DNA of 5,772 bases from DASTCC01 sp035711465 (GTDB lineage Bacteria; Acidobacteriota; Vicinamibacteria; Vicinamibacterales; SCN-69-37). The position numbers were made by a program, and so were the translations under genes. This document shows, piece after piece, positions 1 through 4,317 of this stretch. Location: positions 1 through 5,772 of the forward strand of contig DASTCC010000178.1 of the NCBI GenBank assembly GCA_035711465.1. The letters run 5' to 3'. A model generated the notes under the pieces. The model saw only the letters and a list, made by a program, of their open reading frames with translations. It was not told the DNA's origin and did not search any database. The number at the start of each line of letters is the position of its first letter. The first letter of the stretch is position 1.

Positions 1-34
1 CGTCACTGGGTCGATCCGGCGATGACGCATCGCC

Positions 35-253
35 TCATTTCGTAATCTGGGTGACCATGCCCATCAGGTAGTGCATGGTGACCTTGTCGCCGACGGCGAG
101 GTTCTTCGGGACCGACTCGTTGCCGACGCGGGCGTGGCGCATCTCCTGTTCGGGATCTTCGGGATCGATCCAGAAGACGTCGAGAGAAATCTGACCGTGC
201 ACCGAGAGCGGCTGCACGCGCTGAATCACGCCCTGACGAGTGCCTTTCAACAT
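35..253 (-). CDS. Small conserved-looking protein of unknown function, 72 aa, possibly a small beta-barrel
   Basis: I do not recognise the family. The product begins MLKGTRQGVIQRV and ends GDKVTMHYLMGMVTQITK. Alternating hydrophobic residues, a G-x-I strand near the N-terminus and a GDKV turn followed by two predicted strands look like a small OB- or SH3-like barrel; that is inference. There is no signal peptide, membrane segment or cysteine, so it is probably cytoplasmic. The reading frame stays open upstream to a GTG at 302-304, but I chose the ATG at 251-253. It has a GGAG Shine-Dalgarno (plus-strand 261-264) with a 7-base spacer, and the residues before it are low-complexity. The gene is divergent from the exported-protein operon. 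The long plus-strand frame over it is a shadow, because that operon has its own well-placed start at 374. Confidence 0.7.
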   Translation of the reverse strand: MLKGTRQGVIQRVQPLSVHGQISLDVFWIDPEDPEQEMRHARVGNESVPKNLAVGDKVTMHYLMGMVTQITK

Positions 254-260
254 GGAGGGT

Positions 261-264
261 CTCC
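261..264 (-). promoter_or_regulatory. Ribosome binding site that fixes the start of the 72-aa gene
   Basis: On the minus strand this reads GGAG, 7 bases before the ATG at 251-253. It favours that ATG over the upstream in-frame GTG at 302-304. Confidence 0.6.
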
Positions 265-315
265 GGGGACCGACCGCCCCGCCTTCTGCCGCGGAGCGTA
301 CCACGGCTGGCGGTT

Positions 316-347
316 CGGTTTCACGGCGACCGGCCCGGGTGAAACCG
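316..347. promoter_or_regulatory. 9-bp perfect inverted repeat between divergent genes, candidate operator
   Basis: CGGTTTCAC (316-324) and GTGAAACCG (339-347) are exact reverse complements separated by 14 bases. The dyad lies in the 120-bp gap between the divergent starts at 253 (minus) and 374 (plus), a typical place for a shared regulator site. It could also form an RNA hairpin in a leader. A TATCAT hexamer at 351-356 resembles a -10 element, but I see no matching -35 at normal spacing, so no promoter is called. The dyad is directly visible; its function is inference. Confidence 0.35.
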
Positions 348-361
348 CTCTATCATCGGCA

Positions 362-369
362 GGGAGGGA
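362..369 (+). promoter_or_regulatory. Ribosome binding site that selects the GTG start at 374
   Basis: The purine-rich GGGAGGGA lies 4 bases before the GTG at 374-376. Its core is close to the anti-Shine-Dalgarno complement. It argues against starting this protein at the upstream ATG at 71, which would hide the signal peptide inside the chain. Confidence 0.65.
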
Positions 370-373
370 TCTC

Positions 374-1153
374 GTGCCGAGAACCACTGCACGCTGGAAG
401 AACCGGAGCCTCGTGGCGGGTCTCGCGATGCTGGCGCTCGTCGCCGCCGCGCCGTCCGCACACGAACAGACGCCGACCGGTGCCGAAATCGTCGCCCGTC
501 ACGTCAAGGCCATCGGCGGCGCCGAGGCGTACAAGAAGATTCAGTCGGTGAAGATCGAGGGCCGTTTCGAGATCGTCGCGCAGAATCTCGGCGGCACGAT
601 GACCGTGTTCCAGGCGCGGCCGAACCGGATGCTGGTGCGCGTCGAGATTCCCGGCGTCGGCAGCATCATGCGCGGCTACGACGGCAAGCACGGATGGTCC
701 ATCGATCCGCTGGCCGGCGCGTCGCTGCAGACCGGACGCGAGCTCACCGAGACCCAGGACGAGGCGTGGTTCGACGGGCCGCTCTATGAAGCCGGTCAGG
801 TGAAGTCCTACGGTCCGGTGACGAAGCTCGATTTCGACGGCCGACCCGCGTATCAAGTCAAGATCACGTTGCAGTCGGGAACCGAGTCCACCGACTACTT
901 CGACGCCGAGCACGGCTATCAGATCGGCAGCGAGAGCTCGCGCGCGACGCAGGTCGGCACCCTGCCGACGGTCTCGATTCAGCGCAACTACAAGCCATTC
1001 GGCGCGATTCAGATGCCGACGCTCCTCCTGCAGAAGGCGATGGGCATCGAGCAGCGGATCACGATCGACACGATCGAGTTCGACAAGGTCACGGCCGCCG
1101 ACCTCGAGCCGCCGGCCGAGATCAAGGCGCTGATCAAAGGACTGGATCGCTAG
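374..1153 (+). CDS. Exported LolA-like (outer-membrane lipoprotein-sorting fold) protein, 259 aa
   Basis: This is probably a periplasmic protein of the LolA/LolB-like half-barrel class; its exact role is unknown. Residues 1-29 form a Sec signal peptide: a basic start (RTTARWKNR), a hydrophobic core (VAGLAMLALVAAA) and a likely cleavage after PSA. The mature part opens with an Ile-Val-x-x-His-Val-x-Ala-Ile-Gly-Gly helix (about 39-49). Amphipathic beta strands follow, with YDGKHGW (102-108), FDGRPAYQVKI (154-164) and a YFDAEHGYQIG turn (175-185). The chain closes on DLEPPAEIKAL, as in many Acidobacteria-type exported proteins of this fold. There is no lipobox cysteine. I chose the GTG start because it has a strong Shine-Dalgarno and places the signal peptide at the N-terminus; the frame itself is open from 71. 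The stop TAG is one base before the next GTG, so the two genes are probably translationally coupled. Confidence 0.7.
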   Translation: MPRTTARWKNRSLVAGLAMLALVAAAPSAHEQTPTGAEIVARHVKAIGGAEAYKKIQSVKIEGRFEIVAQNLGGTMTVFQARPNRMLVRVEIPGVGSIMRGYDGKHGWSIDPLAGASLQTGRELTETQDEAWFDGPLYEAGQVKSYGPVTKLDFDGRPAYQVKITLQSGTESTDYFDAEHGYQIGSESSRATQVGTLPTVSIQRNYKPFGAIQMPTLLLQKAMGIEQRITIDTIEFDKVTAADLEPPAEIKALIKGLDR

Positions 1154-1154
1154 G

Positions 1155-2441
1155 GTGCTCCTGAGACGCGGCCGTCGTCGGCTTGCCGCGATCGCGCTGG
1201 CGGTGGCTGCCGCCGGCGCGGCTGCGGCGGCGCAGGGGGACTGGCGCACGCTCGCGCTGCAGAGCTTCGACGAGACCTGGAAGACGGTCAACGACACGTT
1301 CTACGACCCGACGTTCGGCGGTCTCGACTGGCCGGGCGTTCGCGACGAGTATCGGCCGCGGATGACCGCGGCGGCGTCGCCGGACGCGGCGCGTGACGTG
1401 ATCCGCGAGATGCTCGGCCGGCTCGGCCAGTCGCACTTCGGATTGCTCTCGGCCGGATCCGATCGCAACACGCTCCCGGGGGACGCCGCGCTCGCGATCA
1501 CCGTGCGCGCGATTGCCGACGGCATGCTGGTGACGCGCGTCGAGGCTGAGTCGGCCGCCGCGCGCGCCGGTCTGGCCGCCGGCGATCTGATCCTCGACGT
1601 CGACGGCGACGCGCTCGCCGGCGCGGCCGCCACCGCCTCGCGGAGGCCGCTCGTCGAGGCCTGGCAGCAGGCCAATCGCGCGCTCCATGGCGCCAGCGGA
1701 TCGACCGCGCGTCTGCGCGTGCGCGCGACCGACGGCCGCGTCCGGACCGTGGACGTCGTCCGTGAGGTCGCAAGTGGGCAGCCGGTGCAGCTTGGCAATC
1801 TGCCGATGCTGCGCGTCCACGTCGACGCCGAAGAGCGAAGCACGCCGCAGGGCCGTCGCGTCGGCGTGATCGCGTTCAATTACTGGATGACCGGCGTGAA
1901 CGCGCCGCTCGCCAACGCCATCGATCGATTCCGGCACGCCGACGGCCTGGTCATCGATCTGCGCGGCAATCCCGGCGGCCTCGCCGACATGATGCGCGGC
2001 GTCGCCGGCCACGTCATGAACGACACCGATCTGCTCGGGCGCATGAAGATGCGCACGACGACGCTCGAGTTCCGCGCCAACCCGCGGCGATCGACCGCCG
2101 ACGGACGCCTCGTCGATCCCTATGCCGGACCGGTCGCGATTCTGGTCGACGAGCTCTCCGGCAGCACCTCGGAGTGTTTTGCCGGCGGCCTGCAGAGTCT
2201 CGGCCGCGCGCGCATCTTCGGTCGGCAGACGATGGGACAGGCGCTGCCGGCGTTGACGAAACGGCTCCCGAACGGCGACGCGCTCATGTATGTGATCGGC
2301 GATTTCGTGACCAGCACGGGCCGCCGGCTCGAAGGGCAGGGGGTCATCCCGGACGAGGCGCTCCCGCTCACTGTTTCGGGGGTGTCCGGTGGCAAGGACC
2401 CGGATCTCGACGCGGCGCTGCGCTGGCTCGATCGGCGATAA
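1155..2441 (+). CDS. Exported S41 family peptidase with PDZ domain, 428 aa, no catalytic Lys at the usual site
   Basis: This is a periplasmic serine peptidase of the C-terminal-processing/tricorn-core family (S41). Residues 1-26 are a signal peptide (RRGRRRL, Ala-rich core, cleavage near AAA-QGDW). An N-terminal helical part (about 35-100) contains LGQSHFG with Ser93-His94. A PDZ domain spans about 108-203 (ARAGLAAGDLILDVDG). The protease core follows, with DLRGNPGG (268-275), ELSGSTSE (333-340, likely nucleophile Ser337) and LEGQGVIPD (392-400). In CtpA/Tsp enzymes the catalytic Lys lies 25 residues after the Ser; here that position is Gln362 (TMGQALPA). Ser93-His94, Ser337 and Glu393 instead resemble the tricorn-type Ser/His/Glu set. 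The start codon is GTG, one base after the upstream stop; an AAAGGA at 1136-1141 is a distant Shine-Dalgarno (13 bases). The family call is firm, the mechanism is inference and the substrate is unknown. Confidence 0.92.
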   Translation: MLLRRGRRRLAAIALAVAAAGAAAAAQGDWRTLALQSFDETWKTVNDTFYDPTFGGLDWPGVRDEYRPRMTAAASPDAARDVIREMLGRLGQSHFGLLSAGSDRNTLPGDAALAITVRAIADGMLVTRVEAESAAARAGLAAGDLILDVDGDALAGAAATASRRPLVEAWQQANRALHGASGSTARLRVRATDGRVRTVDVVREVASGQPVQLGNLPMLRVHVDAEERSTPQGRRVGVIAFNYWMTGVNAPLANAIDRFRHADGLVIDLRGNPGGLADMMRGVAGHVMNDTDLLGRMKMRTTTLEFRANPRRSTADGRLVDPYAGPVAILVDELSGSTSECFAGGLQSLGRARIFGRQTMGQALPALTKRLPNGDALMYVIGDFVTSTGRRLEGQGVIPDEALPLTVSGVSGGKDPDLDAALRWLDRR

Positions 2442-2470
2442 CAGGCGATAATAGGAAGACAATCGAGGAC

Positions 2471-2500
2471 TTGCCCTGCAGCCGCCGTTGTTGTTATCCT
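2471..2500 (+). promoter_or_regulatory. Weak sigma70-like promoter candidate upstream of the CxxC/His-rich gene
   Basis: TTGCCC (2471-2476) and TATCCT (2495-2500) are spaced by 18 bases and each match the consensus at 4 of 6 positions. The stretch is locally AT-richer than its surroundings. If real, the transcript would carry a leader of about 140 bases containing the hairpin and mini-ORF described separately. Matches this weak occur by chance. Confidence 0.25.
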
Positions 2501-2534
2501 CCGGTGACCTGCAAGATCGCACTTCCTACCGCTC

Positions 2535-2552
2535 GGAGTCACGTCTGACTCC
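2535..2552 (+). other. Short perfect hairpin in the 2442-2647 gap
   Basis: GGAGTCA (2535-2541) pairs exactly with TGACTCC (2546-2552) around a CGTC loop, giving a 7-bp stem. No T-tract follows, so it is not a standard intrinsic terminator. It lies 94 bp after the S41 stop and about 95 bp before the next start. It could be a leader hairpin, an operator dyad, or chance. The rest of this 206-bp gap shows only a doubled GGCGATAA (2434-2441 and 2444-2451) overlapping the peptidase stop codon. Confidence 0.35.
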
Positions 2553-2623
2553 TGAACGAGCGCGCCCCGAGCATGCACGGCCCGACGCCAGCTGCTGGTA
2601 GAGCGCGGAGAAGCGAATCGGAG

Positions 2624-2647
2624 ATGAAGTTCCGTCGGGAGAACTGA
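2624..2647 (+). CDS. Possible 7-codon leader mini-ORF abutting the next start codon
   Basis: ATG at 2624-2626 reads MKFRREN and stops with TGA at 2645-2647. The ATG of the 247-aa gene follows immediately, in the same frame. The mini-ORF contains that gene's Shine-Dalgarno (GGGAGA, 2637-2642). A GGAG directly abuts its own ATG and another lies 13 bases away; neither spacing is good, so translation is doubtful. If translated, it could couple or tune initiation at 2648. Confidence 0.2.
   Translation: MKFRREN
2637..2642 (+). promoter_or_regulatory. Ribosome binding site for the 247-aa protein
   Basis: GGGAGA sits 5 bases before the ATG at 2648 and supports that start. There is an in-frame stop (TGA) immediately upstream, so no N-terminal extension is possible. 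Confidence 0.65.
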
Positions 2648-3391
2648 ATGGAGCAGCGCCCGCTGCGTCTCGGCGACATCGTGGACGATTACTGTCCACG
2701 GGAACGACGCATTACGAATCACGCCATTGTCGCCATCGTCGGTGAAGTTGTTCGGCAGACCCGGTGCACGACCTGTGATGCCGAGCACGTCTACAAGGAA
2801 GCCAAAGTGCCTCGACGCCGCAAAGGTGATGCGGGCGACGACCGCGCTGGCGACGGCACGCCCGGACAGCTGGTGACGCCAGCGGCCGAGGCGGCTGCTG
2901 TCCCCGCGCCGGTGCCAGAGCCCGAACCCGCCGCGAGGGTGGCCGCGCCCCCGGCGCTGACGAAACATGTCGCCGAGCCGGCTCCAGCCGAGCCCCCAGA
3001 CGGCCCCGAGCCCGTTGCCGACGCGCACGTCGACGGCTGGCACTCGCACCGCCGGCTGATTCGCGCGACGCTGCCGCGCACCGAGGGCGAGCAGCCGCCG
3101 CCGCGGCCGATTCCCGAGTTCACGATGCATCAGCGCCAGAGCCGGGGCGGGCAGCGGCACGGCGGGCACTGGCACGTGCGCGGTGCCAACGGCGAAGTCA
3201 ACGGCAACGTCGCGCCGCGCAATGGATTCCGTCACGGACGGCAGGGCCAGGGCCAGCCCGGACAGGGCGGCGGTCACGGCCAGCCCAGTGGACACGGCGG
3301 ACACGGCGAGCAGGGGCACGGCGCCGGGCACGGACATGGCCGGCCCGGCCGCAAGAATCGCCATCGCCGCGGCCACAAGCGTCCGCGATAG
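2648..3391 (+). CDS. Unknown protein: cysteine-bearing head, Pro/Ala-rich linker, Gly/His/Gln-rich basic tail, 247 aa
   Basis: No named family is recognised. Residues 1-58 look folded: RLGDIVDDYCPRER, ITNHAIVAIVGEVV, then TRCTTCDAEHVYK. Cys16, Cys40, Cys43 and perhaps His25 or His47 could make a zinc-ribbon-like site. Residues about 60-125 are a Pro/Ala/Glu-rich linker. A second compact block, HRRLIRATLPRTEGEQ then RPIPEFTMHQRQ (about 134-164), breaks the low complexity and may be a conserved motif. From about 165 to the end the chain is Gly, His, Gln, Asn and Arg rich (QGQGQPGQGGGHG, GHGHGRPGRK) and ends strongly basic; 13 His lie after residue 160. There is no signal peptide or membrane span, so it is probably cytoplasmic. 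The composition suggests metal or nucleic-acid binding, which is inference. The good Shine-Dalgarno and the tight 3-bp spacing to fabI support a real gene. Confidence 0.8.
   Translation: MEQRPLRLGDIVDDYCPRERRITNHAIVAIVGEVVRQTRCTTCDAEHVYKEAKVPRRRKGDAGDDRAGDGTPGQLVTPAAEAAAVPAPVPEPEPAARVAAPPALTKHVAEPAPAEPPDGPEPVADAHVDGWHSHRRLIRATLPRTEGEQPPPRPIPEFTMHQRQSRGGQRHGGHWHVRGANGEVNGNVAPRNGFRHGRQGQGQPGQGGGHGQPSGHGGHGEQGHGAGHGHGRPGRKNRHRRGHKRPR
3237..3346 (+). repeat. Low-complexity coding repeat for Gly-His/Gly-Gln runs
   Basis: The DNA is a loose run of GGC-CAC, GGC-CAG and GGA-CAC type codon pairs, translated as Gly/His/Gln/Pro repeats (about residues 198-232 of the 247-aa protein). The units are degenerate and mix synonymous codons, so this looks like an old or selected low-complexity tail rather than a recent perfect tandem expansion. 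The length may vary between strains. Confidence 0.55.
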
Positions 3392-3394
3392 TTC

Positions 3395-4180
3395 ATGTCC
3401 CCGATCGGGCCGGTTCTTTCCAACCAGGTTGGTCTCGTCGTCGGCGTCGCCAACAAGCGCTCGCTCGCATGGGCGATCGCACGCGCCGCGGCGGGCGAAG
3501 GCGCCTCGATCGCGCTGACCTACCAGAACGAACGCCTCGAAGAGAACGTCCGCGAGCTCGCGGCCGCGCTCACCGATCCGATGATCCTGCCGTGCGACGT
3601 CAACGACGACGCGCAGCTGGACGCGGTGTTCCACGCGATCGCCGATCGCCATGGCGGCCTCGATTTCGTCGTCCACGGCGCCGCGTTCGCCGATCGCGAG
3701 GATCTGTCGCGGCCGTTCTACGAGACCTCTCGCGCCGGGTTCACCAAGGCGCTCGAAGTCAGCGCCTACTCGCTCGTCGCGATGTCACGCCGCGCCGTGC
3801 CGCTGATGGAGAAGAAGGGCGGCGGCCGCATCCTGACGCTGACATTTCTCGGCAGCGATCGCGTGTTCCCCAATTACAACGTCATGGGCGTCGCCAAGGC
3901 TGCGCTCGAATCGTCGGTGCGCTACCTGGCGTCCGAGCTCGGCCCGAAGGGCATCTCCGTCAACGCGATCTCGGCCGGCCCGGTGAAGACGCTGGCAGCT
4001 GCGGGGATCTCGGGATTTTCGACGTTCCTGAAGGAATATGCCGACCGCGCGCCGATTCGCCGGAACATCGACGCCAATGACGTCGCCGAAGCCGCGCTCG
4101 CGCTGCTCGGCCCGGCCGGAAAAGCCGTGACCGGCGAAGTGCTGATGGTCGACGGCGGCTACAGCATCATGGGAACGTAA
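3395..4180 (+). CDS. fabI: Enoyl-[acyl-carrier-protein] reductase (NADH), FabI type, 261 aa
   Basis: It reduces trans-2-enoyl-ACP to acyl-ACP, the last step of each fatty-acid elongation cycle, in the cytoplasm. It has an SDR Rossmann fold with the FabI-type nucleotide loop VVGVANKRSLAWAIA (15-29), CDVNDDAQ (67-74), and the signature PNYNVMGVAKAALE (159-172) with catalytic Tyr161 and Lys168. VNAISAGPVKTLAAAGI (189-205) and the C-terminal TGEVLMVDGGYS are also typical. The length matches the usual about 260. FabI enzymes normally carry a second Tyr nine residues before the catalytic one (E. coli Tyr146, in SYLG); here it is Phe151 (TFLGSDR). The start ATG lies 3 bp after the upstream stop with no clear Shine-Dalgarno, so coupled translation is likely. 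No other fatty-acid gene is in view. Confidence 0.93.
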   Translation: MSPIGPVLSNQVGLVVGVANKRSLAWAIARAAAGEGASIALTYQNERLEENVRELAAALTDPMILPCDVNDDAQLDAVFHAIADRHGGLDFVVHGAAFADREDLSRPFYETSRAGFTKALEVSAYSLVAMSRRAVPLMEKKGGGRILTLTFLGSDRVFPNYNVMGVAKAALESSVRYLASELGPKGISVNAISAGPVKTLAAAGISGFSTFLKEYADRAPIRRNIDANDVAEAALALLGPAGKAVTGEVLMVDGGYSIMGT

Positions 4181-4186
4181 TGAATG

Positions 4187-4310
4187 TGCTGGGTGCCAGG
4201 TGCTGAGTGCCGGGTGCGACGAGGTGCGTGCACCCGGCACCCCAGCACTGAGCACCCAGCACTGAGCACCCAGCACTGAGCACCCAGCAGTGAGCACCCA
4301 GCACCCAGCA
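4187..4310. repeat. Heptamer-repeat array with inverted arms, between fabI and the DHS-like gene
   Basis: This fills nearly all of the 137-bp gap. The left arm is four heptamers of the form TGCYRRG (4187-4214: TGCTGGG, TGCCAGG, TGCTGAG, TGCCGGG). The right arm is the complementary orientation: CCCGGCA (4233-4239), one extra C (4240), then ten heptamers (4241-4310). The first eight of these make four copies of the 14-mer CCCAGCACTGAGCA (4241-4296; the fourth has G instead of C at 4290), and the last two are CCCAGCA. From memory, similar GTGCTGGGTGC-type intergenic repeats recur in environmental high-GC bacteria and give spurious AQCWVLSAGC-like translations; I cannot confirm that here. The 7- and 14-bp periods are not multiples of three, consistent with non-coding DNA. 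Confidence 0.9.
4208..4239. other. Strong hairpin at the centre of the heptamer array, possible transcription stop or mRNA end
   Basis: TGCCGGGTGC (4208-4217) pairs perfectly with GCACCCGGCA (4230-4239) around a 12-base loop, and imperfect pairing of the flanking heptamers can extend the stem outward. It starts 27 bases after the fabI stop. No T-run follows, so it is not a classic intrinsic terminator, but it could stabilise the fabI mRNA end, pause polymerase or extrude a cruciform. Confidence 0.5.
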
Positions 4311-4317
4311 CATACCT

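Noticed and set aside
1..34. Coding or regulatory content at the left edge
   Set aside because: Only 34 bases downstream of the minus-strand gene's stop; no hairpin or motif can be supported.
254..304. Longer form of the small minus-strand gene from GTG 302-304 (89 aa)
   Set aside because: The extra 17 residues are low-complexity and the internal ATG at 251-253 has a properly spaced GGAG.
71..373. N-terminal extension of the LolA-like protein (open frame from ATG 71, 360 aa)
   Set aside because: It runs antisense through the small minus-strand gene, lacks a ribosome site, and would bury a clear signal peptide at residue 102; the GTG at 374 has a strong Shine-Dalgarno.
353..1297. 314-aa minus-strand open frame
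   Set aside because: Arg/Leu/Ala-rich shadow of the plus-strand LolA-like and S41 genes, with no recognisable motif; long antisense frames are expected in high-GC DNA.
1134..2522. 462-aa minus-strand open frame opposite the S41 peptidase
   Set aside because: The composition (Arg, His, Glu, Ala, Gly) is typical of a GC-rich antisense frame; the plus strand carries clear S41 motifs.
2120..3676. 518-aa minus-strand open frame
   Set aside because: It crosses three plus-strand genes and an intergenic gap and has no coherent domain; its repetitive stretches mirror the Pro/Ala and Gly/His coding regions on the other strand.
3469..4080. 203-aa plus-strand open frame inside fabI
   Set aside because: Arg-rich out-of-frame shadow; the fabI frame holds every catalytic motif.
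4208..4239. Classical rho-independent terminator for fabI
   Set aside because: The stem is strong but no T-run follows on either strand; kept only as a hairpin.
4187..4310. CRISPR array
   Set aside because: The units are 7/14 bp, contiguous and without spacers, and appear in both orientations; there are no cas genes.
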